A stretch of 64,000 bases of DNA from Pseudomonas fluorescens (GTDB taxonomy: Bacteria; Pseudomonadota; Gammaproteobacteria; Pseudomonadales; Pseudomonadaceae), in contig NZ_CABVHK010000006.1 of assembly GCF_902497785.1 (NCBI RefSeq), forward strand, positions 248,001-312,000, in the 5' to 3' direction. Shown one piece after another: positions 55,994 through 64,000 of the stretch; the first letter of the stretch is position 1, and each line of letters opens with the position of its first letter. Both the position numbers and the translations under genes were made by a program. The notes below the pieces were generated by a model. It worked only from the letters and a program-made list of their open reading frames with translations. It was not told the DNA's origin and made no database searches.

Positions 55994-56269
55994 TTAACGC
56001 TTGGCTTTCTTGTCTGCCACGTGCCCACGATAAGTGCGGGTACCGGCAAACTCGCCTAGTTTGTGGCCGACCATGTCTTCGTTCACGAGAACTGGGACAT
56101 GTTGACGACCGTTATGCACTGCAATGGTCAAACCGACCATTTGTGGCAGGATCATCGAACGACGCGACCAGGTTTTCACCGGTTTGCGATCATTCTTTTC
56201 CGCCGCCACTTCGATCTTCTTCAGTAGGTGAAGATCAATAAAAGGACCTTTTTTCAGAGAACGTGGCAC
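55994..56269 (-). CDS. rpsS: 30S ribosomal protein S19
   Basis: S19 is a 91-residue head protein that contacts S13. [20 protein letters not shown] and [21 protein letters not shown] are diagnostic. It follows rplB by 16 bases. Confidence 0.98.
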   Translation of the reverse strand: MPRSLKKGPFIDLHLLKKIEVAAEKNDRKPVKTWSRRSMILPQMVGLTIAVHNGRQHVPVLVNEDMVGHKLGEFAGTRTYRGHVADKKAKR

Positions 56270-56285
56270 TGTCGTATCCCTCTAT

Positions 56286-57110
56286 TTACTTGCGACGACG
56301 GACGATCATTTTGTCGGTACGCTTATTACCACGAGTCTTCGCGCCCTTAGTCGGGAAGCCCCATGGCGATACCGGATGACGACCACCAGAGGTACGACCT
56401 TCACCACCACCATGTGGGTGGTCAACCGGGTTCATGGCAACACCACGAACGGTTGGGCGAACGCCACGCCAGCGTTTGGCACCAGCTTTACCCAGCGAAC
56501 GCAGGCTGTGCTCGGAGTTCGAGACTTCGCCCAGGGTCGCGCGGCATTCAGCCAGCACTTTACGCATCTCACCAGAACGCAGACGCAGGGTCACGTAGAC
56601 ACCTTCACGAGCGATCAGCTGAGCCGAAGCACCAGCGGAACGAGCGATTTGCGCGCCTTTACCTGGCTTCAATTCGATGCCGTGTACGGTACTACCAACT
56701 GGAATGCTGCGCAGTTGCAACTGGTTGCCTGGCTTGATCGGAGCCAAAGCACCCGAAATCAGCTGGTCACCAGCGTTCACGCCTTTAGGGGCGATGATGT
56801 AACGGCGTTCGCCGTCTGCGTACAACATAAGAGCAATGTGAGCAGTACGGTTTGGATCGTATTCGATACGCTCGACAGTGGCTGGAATGCCATCTTTGTC
56901 GTTGCGACGGAAATCGACCAGACGATAATGCTGCTTATGGCCACCACCAATGTGACGAGTGGTAATACGACCATTGTTGTTACGACCACCAGACTTCGAT
57001 TTCTTCTCGAGCAGCGGTGCGTGAGGAGCGCCTTTATGCAGCTCCTGGTTGACCACCTTGACCACATGACGGCGGCCAGGGGAAGTCGGTTTGCATTTAA
57101 CGATTGCCAT
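56286..57110 (-). CDS. rplB: 50S ribosomal protein L2
   Basis: L2 is needed for subunit association and peptidyl transferase function. The 274-residue protein carries the C-terminal signature [29 protein letters not shown], including the functionally important His. It follows rplW by 14 bases. Confidence 0.98.
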   Translation of the reverse strand: MAIVKCKPTSPGRRHVVKVVNQELHKGAPHAPLLEKKSKSGGRNNNGRITTRHIGGGHKQHYRLVDFRRNDKDGIPATVERIEYDPNRTAHIALMLYADGERRYIIAPKGVNAGDQLISGALAPIKPGNQLQLRSIPVGSTVHGIELKPGKGAQIARSAGASAQLIAREGVYVTLRLRSGEMRKVLAECRATLGEVSNSEHSLRSLGKAGAKRWRGVRPTVRGVAMNPVDHPHGGGEGRTSGGRHPVSPWGFPTKGAKTRGNKRTDKMIVRRRK

Positions 57111-57124
57111 GATGCACCCCTTCC

Positions 57125-57424
57125 TTACTCAGCACTGCTGCTGAAATCGAGATCTTGGCCTGGCTGAAGGGAGATAACTGCCTTCTTCCAGTCATTACGC
57201 TTGCCCAGACCGCGAGCAGTGCGCTTGCTCTTACCCAGAACATTCAGGGTAGTAACACGCTCTACTTTCACGCTGAACAGGCTTTCGACGGCCTTCTTGA
57301 TTTCCAGCTTGGTTGCATCAGTAGCAACCTTGAAAACGAACTGGCCTTTCTTGTCTGCCAGAACCGTAGCCTTCTCGGAAACGTGCGGGCCAAGCAGAAC
57401 TTTAAATACGCGTTCCTGGTTCAT
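57125..57424 (-). CDS. rplW: 50S ribosomal protein L23
   Basis: L23 forms the docking site for trigger factor and SRP at the tunnel exit. The 99-residue protein begins [25 protein letters not shown]. Its ATG overlaps the rplD stop (ATGA), so it is translationally coupled. Confidence 0.98.
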
Positions 57425-58023
57425 CCCAGCAGCTCCTCGAATTTCTTCACGGCCGACACGGTGATCAACACCTTGTCGTATGCGATCAGACTAACTGGAT
57501 CGGAACCTTGCACGTCACGTACATCTACGTGTGGCAGGTTGCGAGCAGCCAGGTACAGGTTCTGATCAACAGCGTCCGACACGATCAGAACGTCGGTCAG
57601 GCTCATGTTGTTCAGTTTGCCCAGCAGGTCTTTGGTTTTCGGCGATTCAACGGCGAAATCCTGAACCACGACCAGACGATCAGTACGCACCAGCTCAGCA
57701 AGGATGGAACGCATTGCTGCGCGATACATCTTCTTGTTCAGCTTCTGCGAGTGATCCTGAGGACGAGCCGCGAAAGTGGTACCGCCGCCACGCCAGATTG
57801 GGCTACGGATAGTACCGGCACGCGCACGGCCAGTACCTTTCTGACGCCATGGGCGCTTACCGCCACCACGAACGTCGGAACGGGTCTTTTGCTGCTTGCT
57901 ACCTTGACGGCCGCCGGCCATGTAGGCCACGACTGCTTGGTGAACCAGCGTCTCGTTGAATTCGCCGCCAAATGTCAGTTCGGAAACTTCGATCGCTTGA
58001 GCGTCATTTACATTTAATTGCAT
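57421..58023 (-). CDS. rplD: 50S ribosomal protein L4
   Basis: L4 reaches into the exit tunnel; in E. coli it also represses the S10 operon by attenuation. The 200-residue protein has the tunnel loop [32 protein letters not shown]. It lies 12 bases after rplC. The S10 leader here is short, so L4 control may work differently from E. coli. Confidence 0.98.
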
Positions 58024-58035
58024 GTCAGCTTCCCC

Positions 58036-58671
58036 TTAACCGCGAGCCTTGGCTGCTGGACGTACAACCAAGTTGCCGCCAGTAGCGCCAGGAACAGCGC
58101 CCTTGACCAACAACAGATTGCGTTCAGCGTCCACGCGCACTACTTCGAGGGACTGCACGGTCACGCGCTCAGCGCCCATATGACCGGACATTTTTTTGCC
58201 CTTGAATACACGACCAGGAGTCTGGCACTGGCCGATAGAGCCTGGAACGCGGTGGGACACGGAGTTACCGTGGGTATTATCTTGCCCGCGGAAGTTCCAA
58301 CGCTTGATCGTACCCTGGAAGCCTTTACCTTTGGACTGACCGGTTACATCAACCAGTTGACCAGCGGCGAAGATTTCAGCGTTGATCAGATCGCCGGCCT
58401 GGTACTCGCCTTCTGCAAGGCGGAATTCCATTACGGTACGACCAGCGGCTACGTTCGCTTTAGCGAAGTGGCCAGCCTGAGCAGCTGTAACACGCGAAGC
58501 ACGACGCTCGCCTACAGTGACTTGCACTGCACGATAGCCATCGGTCTCTTCAGTTTTGAACTGGGTGACGCGATTCGGCTCGATCTCAATGACCGTGACC
58601 GGAATGGAGACACCTTCTTCGGTGAAAATACGGGTCATACCGCATTTACGACCGACTACACCAATAGTCAT
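58036..58671 (-). CDS. rplC: 50S ribosomal protein L3
   Basis: L3 is an early assembly protein close to the peptidyl transferase centre. The 211-residue protein starts [20 protein letters not shown] and contains [32 protein letters not shown], where the Gln is the usual PrmB methylation site. The ATG at 58669-58671 is chosen over one 11 codons earlier. The 80-base gap to rpsJ is the longest within the S10 gene set. Confidence 0.98.
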   Translation of the reverse strand: MTIGVVGRKCGMTRIFTEEGVSIPVTVIEIEPNRVTQFKTEETDGYRAVQVTVGERRASRVTAAQAGHFAKANVAAGRTVMEFRLAEGEYQAGDLINAEIFAAGQLVDVTGQSKGKGFQGTIKRWNFRGQDNTHGNSVSHRVPGSIGQCQTPGRVFKGKKMSGHMGAERVTVQSLEVVRVDAERNLLLVKGAVPGATGGNLVVRPAAKARG

Positions 58672-58751
58672 GTTGTAAACCTCATGAGTGTACGGGGCTT
58701 TCACCCGCTATGGCCGCCCATTTCAGAGCGTTACACGACTAAGACCGAGTC

Positions 58752-59063
58752 TTAGCCGAGGCTGATCTGAACTTCCACACCGGCCGCAAGATCAAGCTTC
58801 ATAAGAGCATCAACGGTTTTATCCGTTGGCTGGACGATGTCCAGAACGCGCTTATGAGTACGGATCTCGTACTGGTCACGCGCGTCTTTGTTGACGTGCG
58901 GGGAGACCAGAACGGTGAACCGCTCTTTACGGGTAGGCAGTGGAATTGGACCACGCACTTGAGCACCAGTACGTTTCGCGGTTTCCACGATTTCCTGGGT
59001 GGATTGGTCGATCAGGCGATGGTCAAAAGCCTTCAACCTGATACGGATTTGCTGATTTTGCAT
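58752..59063 (-). CDS. rpsJ: 30S ribosomal protein S10 (NusE)
   Basis: S10 is a head protein of the small subunit and, as NusE, partner of NusB in antitermination (nusB is at 1362-1862). The 103-residue protein starts [21 protein letters not shown]. It is the first gene of the S10 operon, with its own predicted promoter immediately after the tuf terminator and a leader of only about 55 bases. Confidence 0.98.
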
Positions 59064-59125
59064 TGGATTTCAGACTCCGGCTGCTATTCCCACCGAGCGC
59101 AATACGCCCGTTAAAAGGAGGCGCA

Positions 59126-59154
59126 ATTCTATAGACGCCCCAGATAGGTGTCAA
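59126..59154 (-). promoter_or_regulatory. Predicted promoter of the S10 operon
   Basis: On the minus strand TTGACA and TAGAAT are exactly 17 bases apart: a perfect -35 and a one-mismatch -10. It begins seven bases after the terminator of tuf, so it must drive rpsJ and the genes behind it. Confidence 0.88.
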
Positions 59155-59160
59155 CCCAAT

Positions 59161-59190
59161 AAAAAAGCCCCCGCTAGGCGGGGGCTTTTT
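59161..59190 (-). terminator. Rho-independent terminator of tuf
   Basis: AAAAAGCCCCCGC, loop CTAG-like centre, GCGGGGGCTTTTT: a strong GC stem flanked by A and T runs, 15 bases after the tuf stop. It separates the str operon from the S10 operon. Confidence 0.94.
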
Positions 59191-59204
59191 CAAGTCATCA
59201 CTTA

Positions 59205-60398
59205 TTAAGCGATGATTTTGGCTACGACGCCAGCGCCGACGGTACGACCGCCTTCACGAATAGCGAAACGCAGACCATCTTCCATTGCGATGGTTTTGAT
59301 CAGGGTGACAACCATTTTGATGTTGTCGCCTGGCATTACCATTTCAACGCCTTCCGGCAGTTCGCAGTTACCGGTCACGTCAGTGGTCCGGAAGTAGAAC
59401 TGTGGACGGTAGCCTTTGAAGAACGGAGTGTGGCGACCGCCTTCTTCTTTGCTCAACACGTACACTTCGGCTTCGAAGGTAGTGTGCGGCTTAACCGAAC
59501 CTGGCTTGACCAGAACCTGGCCACGCTCAACGTCGTCACGCTTGGTGCCGCGCAGCAGCACGCCGCAGTTCTCGCCAGCACGACCTTCGTCGAGCAACTT
59601 ACGGAACATTTCAACACCGGTGCAGGTGGTGACGGTAGTGTCACGCAGACCAACGATTTCCAGTGGATCCTGAACCTTGACGATACCGCGCTCGATACGG
59701 CCAGTTACAACAGTACCGCGACCGGAGATCGAGAATACGTCTTCGATTGGCATCAGGAACGGCTTGTCGATAACACGGACTGGATCTGGAATGTAGCTGT
59801 CCAGAGTCTCAACCAGCTTACGAACGGCAGTGGTGCCCATTTCGTTGTCGTCTTGGCCGTTCAGAGCCATCAGAGCCGAACCGATGATGATCGGAGTGTC
59901 GTCGCCCGGGAAGTCGTAAGTGCTCAGCAGATCGCGCACTTCCATCTCAACCAGTTCCAGCAGCTCAGCGTCGTCTACCATGTCAGCCTTGTTCAGGAAG
60001 ACAACGATGTACGGAACGCCAACCTGACGGGACAGCAGGATGTGCTCACGGGTTTGTGGCATCGGACCATCAGCGGCCGAACAAACCAGGATAGCGCCGT
60101 CCATCTGAGCAGCACCGGTGATCATGTTCTTCACATAGTCAGCGTGACCTGGGCAGTCAACGTGAGCGTAGTGACGGATCAGCGAGTTGTATTCAACGTG
60201 CGCGGTGTTGATGGTGATACCACGAGCCTTTTCTTCCGGAGCGCTGTCGATCTTGTCGAAAGCAACAACAGCCGAACCGAAAACTTCGGAGCAGACGCGA
60301 GTCAGAGCAGCGGTCAGCGTGGTTTTACCGTGGTCGACGTGACCGATGGTGCCAACGTTGACGTGCGGGAGGGTACGGTCAAATTTTTCTTTAGCCAC
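59205..60398 (-). CDS. tuf: Elongation factor Tu
   Basis: EF-Tu delivers aminoacyl-tRNA to the ribosome as a GTPase. The 397-residue protein has G1 GHVDHGKT (residues 19-26), G3 DCPGHADYV and G4 NKADMVDD; domains 2 and 3 follow with [13 protein letters not shown] and the C-terminal [15 protein letters not shown]. It follows fusA by 31 bases. Pseudomonas usually has a second tuf near the tRNA/secE genes elsewhere. Confidence 0.98.
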   Translation of the reverse strand: MAKEKFDRTLPHVNVGTIGHVDHGKTTLTAALTRVCSEVFGSAVVAFDKIDSAPEEKARGITINTAHVEYNSLIRHYAHVDCPGHADYVKNMITGAAQMDGAILVCSAADGPMPQTREHILLSRQVGVPYIVVFLNKADMVDDAELLELVEMEVRDLLSTYDFPGDDTPIIIGSALMALNGQDDNEMGTTAVRKLVETLDSYIPDPVRVIDKPFLMPIEDVFSISGRGTVVTGRIERGIVKVQDPLEIVGLRDTTVTTCTGVEMFRKLLDEGRAGENCGVLLRGTKRDDVERGQVLVKPGSVKPHTTFEAEVYVLSKEEGGRHTPFFKGYRPQFYFRTTDVTGNCELPEGVEMVMPGDNIKMVVTLIKTIAMEDGLRFAIREGGRTVGAGVVAKIIA

Positions 60399-60429
60399 GA
60401 CAATTAACTCCTAGCCTAAAGGGGCTGAA

Positions 60430-62535
60430 TCAGCCTTGTTTTTTGGTAACGGTTTCGACGATGTGCGACGGAGCCGTATTGTATTTTTTGAATTCCATAG
60501 AGTAGCTTGCGCGACCTTGGGACATGGAGCGAACGTCGGTTGCGTAACCGAACATCTCACCCAACGGAACCTCGGCGCGAATCACTTTGCCGGAAACCGT
60601 ATCTTCCATACCCAGGATCATGCCGCGACGACGGTTAAGGTCGCCCATCACGTCACCCATATAGTCTTCAGGCGTAACAACCTCTACCGCCATGATCGGC
60701 TCAAGCAACTCACCACCGCCCTTCTGGGCCAGCTGCTTGGTCGCCATGGAAGCGGCCACCTTAAACGCCATCTCGTTGGAGTCGACGTCATGGTAAGAAC
60801 CGTCAAACACGGTAGCCTTCAGGCCGATCAGCGGATAGCCGGCAACAACGCCGTTCTTCATCTGCTCTTCGATACCCTTCTGGATAGCCGGGATGTATTC
60901 CTTAGGAACAACACCACCCACTACTTCGTTCACGAATTGCAGACCTTCCTGACCTTCGTCAGCAGGAGCAAAACGAATCCAGCAGTGACCAAACTGGCCA
61001 CGACCGCCGGATTGACGAACGAACTTACCTTCGATTTCACAGTTCTTCGTGATGCGCTCACGATAGGAAACCTGAGGCTTACCGATGTTGGCTTCGACGT
61101 TGAACTCACGGCGCATCCGGTCAACCAGGATGTCCAGGTGCAACTCGCCCATGCCGGAGATGATCGTTTGACCAGTCTCTTCATCAGTCTTGACGCGGAA
61201 AGATGGATCTTCCTGAGCAAGTTTGCCCAGAGCGATACCCATTTTTTCCTGGTCATCCTTGGTCTTAGGCTCTACGGCAACCGAAATAACCGGCTCCGGG
61301 AAGTCCATGCGAACCAGGATGATTGGCTTGTCAGCGCTGCACAAGGTTTCACCAGTGGTGACGTCCTTCATGCCGATCAAGGCCGCGATGTCACCAGCGC
61401 GTACTTCCTTGATTTCTTCACGGGCGTTTGCGTGCATTTGCACCATACGACCCACGCGCTCTTTCTTGCCCTTAACCGAGTTGATCACGCCGTCGCCGGA
61501 GGCCAACACGCCCGAGTAAACGCGGACGAAGGTCAAGGTACCCACGAATGGGTCGGTAGCGATTTTGAAAGCCAGAGCCGAGAACGGCTCGCTGTCATCT
61601 GCGTGACGCTCCATTTGTTTTTCCTCGTCATCCGGGTCAGTACCCTTGATGGCAGGAATATCAGTTGGAGCAGGCAGGTAATCGATAACGGCGTCGAGAA
61701 CCAGGGGAACGCCCTTGTTCTTGAAGGAAGAACCGCAAACAGCCAAAACGATCTCACCAGCGATAGTACGCTGACGCAGAGCCGCCTTGATTTCCGCGTT
61801 GGTGAGTTCTTCACCTTCGAGGTACTTGTTCATCAGCTCTTCGCTGGCTTCGGCCGCAGCCTCAACCATGTTGCCGCGCCATTCGTCAGCCAGTTCCTGC
61901 AGTTCAGCAGGGATAGGCTTGCGAACTGGAACCATGCCTTTGTCGGAGTCATTCCAGTAAACAGCTTCCATGGCCAACAGATCGATCTGACCCTGGAAGT
62001 TGTCTTCGGAACCGATAGCCAACTGGATTGGCACCGGAGTGTGACCCAGACGCTGCTTGATCTGACCGATCACGCGCAGGAAGTTCGCACCAGCACGGTC
62101 CATCTTGTTTACGTAAACAAGACGTGGAACGCCGTACTTGTTGGCTTGACGCCATACGGTTTCCGACTGAGGCTCAACACCCGAGGTGCCGCAGAACACA
62201 ACGACCGCGCCGTCGAGAACACGCAGGGAACGCTCAACTTCAATAGTGAAGTCTACGTGGCCCGGGGTGTCGATGACGTTAAAGCGGTATTGGTCCTTGT
62301 GCTGCTTCTCGGAACCCTGCCAGAAGGCGGTAATGGCAGCAGAAGTAATGGTAATACCACGCTCCTGCTCCTGAACCATCCAGTCTGTGGTCGCGGCGCC
62401 GTCATGCACCTCGCCCATTTTGTGACTTTTGCCAGTGTAAAAAAGGACGCGCTCGGTGGTGGTGGTTTTACCAGCATCCACGTGAGCAACGATACCAATG
62501 TTACGGTAGCGATTAATCGGTGTTGTACGAGCCAT
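60430..62535 (-). CDS. fusA: Elongation factor G
   Basis: EF-G catalyses translocation and, with RRF, ribosome recycling. The 701-residue protein has G1 AHVDAGKT (residues 17-24), DTPGHVDF, and NKMDRAG, then domains II-V ([25 protein letters not shown] in domain [23 protein letters not shown] in domain IV). It follows rpsG by 30 bases. Pseudomonas genomes often encode a second EF-G; this copy is the one in the str operon (fusA1). Confidence 0.98.
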   Translation of the reverse strand: MARTTPINRYRNIGIVAHVDAGKTTTTERVLFYTGKSHKMGEVHDGAATTDWMVQEQERGITITSAAITAFWQGSEKQHKDQYRFNVIDTPGHVDFTIEVERSLRVLDGAVVVFCGTSGVEPQSETVWRQANKYGVPRLVYVNKMDRAGANFLRVIGQIKQRLGHTPVPIQLAIGSEDNFQGQIDLLAMEAVYWNDSDKGMVPVRKPIPAELQELADEWRGNMVEAAAEASEELMNKYLEGEELTNAEIKAALRQRTIAGEIVLAVCGSSFKNKGVPLVLDAVIDYLPAPTDIPAIKGTDPDDEEKQMERHADDSEPFSALAFKIATDPFVGTLTFVRVYSGVLASGDGVINSVKGKKERVGRMVQMHANAREEIKEVRAGDIAALIGMKDVTTGETLCSADKPIILVRMDFPEPVISVAVEPKTKDDQEKMGIALGKLAQEDPSFRVKTDEETGQTIISGMGELHLDILVDRMRREFNVEANIGKPQVSYRERITKNCEIEGKFVRQSGGRGQFGHCWIRFAPADEGQEGLQFVNEVVGGVVPKEYIPAIQKGIEEQMKNGVVAGYPLIGLKATVFDGSYHDVDSNEMAFKVAASMATKQLAQKGGGELLEPIMAVEVVTPEDYMGDVMGDLNRRRGMILGMEDTVSGKVIRAEVPLGEMFGYATDVRSMSQGRASYSMEFKKYNTAPSHIVETVTKKQG

Positions 62536-62565
62536 AAAGCCCTCGCAAAATTAGTGACGCTAAAA

Positions 62566-63057
<492 letters not shown>

Positions 63058-63154
63058 TCAGGTTCGCTCGGAATCAGTGCCCTTTCGGGACGCCTCCGAC
63101 CTTACTCTTATCGACTCAGAAAAATAGAAAATCAGTTTTTACAAAAAGCCACTA

Positions 63155-63526
63155 CTACTTAGGCTTCTTGGTACCGTACTTCGAACGACCCTGGTTACGA
63201 CCTTTAACGCCGGAAGTATCCAAAGAACCGCGTACGGTGTGGTAACGAACACCTGGCAAGTCTTTTACACGACCGCCGCGGATCAGTACCACGCTGTGCT
63301 CTTGCAGGTTGTGGCCTTCACCGCCGATGTACGAGGAAACCTCGAAACCGTTGGTCAGACGCACACGGCATACTTTACGCAGTGCCGAGTTAGGTTTTTT
63401 CGGCGTGGTGGTATACACACGGGTGCATACGCCACGACGTTGCGGGCAGTTCTGCAGCGCAGGCACGTCGGATTTCTCGACGATACGCTTACGCGGCTGA
63501 CGTACCAGCTGGTTGATAGTTGCCAT
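63155..63526 (-). CDS. rpsL: 30S ribosomal protein S12
   Basis: S12 monitors decoding in the A site. The 123-residue protein has wild-type Lys43 (TTTPKKPNS) and Lys88 (GGRVKDLPG), the positions mutated in streptomycin resistance, so the strain looks sensitive by this gene. Asp89 in the same loop is the residue methylthiolated by RimO. It is the first gene of the str operon, with its own predicted promoter about 90 bases upstream. Confidence 0.98.
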   Translation of the reverse strand: MATINQLVRQPRKRIVEKSDVPALQNCPQRRGVCTRVYTTTPKKPNSALRKVCRVRLTNGFEVSSYIGGEGHNLQEHSVVLIRGGRVKDLPGVRYHTVRGSLDTSGVKGRNQGRSKYGTKKPK

Positions 63527-63541
63527 CTACTAGCTCCACTG

Positions 63542-63600
63542 TTGTCTTGCGACGCTATTGTCTTGCAAGAAAAGCAAAATGGCAGGAACGAATTCCCGCC
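63542..63600 (-). promoter_or_regulatory. Structured 5' leader of rpsL
   Basis: At 63581-63600 the leader RNA can form GGCGGGAA, tetraloop UUCG, UUCCUGCC: an eight-pair stem with a very stable loop. Closer to the gene the nine-base GCAAGACAA occurs twice (63558-63566 and 63542-63550, minus strand). No known regulator is recognised. Confidence 0.55.
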
Positions 63601-63617
63601 AAATTTAGGGGTACAAG

Positions 63618-63646
63618 AGTCTAAAGAGGATCTTGCCCCCAGTCAA
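63618..63646 (-). promoter_or_regulatory. Predicted promoter of the str operon
   Basis: On the minus strand TTGACT and TAGACT are exactly 17 bases apart, in the 216-base gap between rpoC and rpsL. The leader to rpsL would be about 85 bases. I see no clear terminator behind rpoC, so read-through from rpoBC is also possible. Confidence 0.75.
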
Positions 63647-63742
63647 GGCAAGGCCCCGACCTTCCCGCTCATCCAACCTCGACAAAATGTCTTGATTCGA
63701 TGAACGGGACGATCAGGGCCTTACGCTCATTTATCGCAGAAC

Positions 63743-64000
<258 letters not shown>

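Overview
The window is a chromosomal segment of a gamma-proteobacterium of the genus Pseudomonas, most likely of the P. fluorescens complex. The evidence is the gene order (pgpA-thiL-nusB-ribH-ribBA-ribE-ribD-nrdR; ssb-uvrA-bfrA-katA; rpoC-rpsL-rpsG-fusA-tuf followed by the S10, spc and alpha operons), the protein sequences, and many REP palindromes with the cores GTGGGAGCGAGCTTGCTCGCGA or GTAGGAGCTGCCGAAGGCTGCG. I see no tRNA, rRNA, CRISPR array, insertion sequence or prophage.

Layout. (1) 1-5978, minus strand: a riboflavin and thiamine cofactor operon with nrdR, nusB, thiL and the start of pgpA, tightly packed with 4-base overlaps. (2) 6107-8689: a YbaY-type lipoprotein, a methyltransferase, a CnoX-type thioredoxin and a small unknown gene. 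(3) 8775-12030: a probable zinc-controlled operon, with a histidine-rich periplasmic protein, a MacB/LolCDE-type ABC ATPase and permease, and a DUF3299 protein, behind a candidate Zur box. (4) 12156-14872: oprG behind a well-placed candidate ANR box, then two minus-strand sugar-epimerase/reductase-like genes. (5) 15198-30019: lhr helicase, an MscS-family channel, a DUF72-EEP nuclease-clsB-ybhN operon, a hydrolase/DUF3182 pair, and a GlxA-type regulator divergent from an isochorismatase-like hydrolase. (6) 30143-37785: an eight-gene plus-strand cluster like E. coli yjfIJKLMC (DUF2170, PspA, DUF2491, DUF350, DUF1190, glutathionylspermidine-synthetase-like ATP-grasp), with an added rhomboid protease and a trailing OsmC-YcaO fusion. 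Two identical 12-base palindromes bracket its predicted promoter. This is the most interesting part of the window. (7) 37972-45179: ssb, a YajR-like transporter, uvrA, a ferritin lacking the haem ligand, and catalase. (8) 45360-64000, minus strand: the large ribosomal protein/RNA polymerase/translation factor cluster, ending in the 3' end of rpoC.

REP palindromes occur at 15 places between 2.4 and 43.1 kb and are absent from the ribosomal block. Within the ribosomal block I find four near-consensus sigma70 promoters, each with a 17-base spacer. They lie ahead of rpsL, rpsJ, rpsH and rpsM, and the last three sit directly downstream of a terminator or hairpin, so the block is probably several transcription units rather than one.
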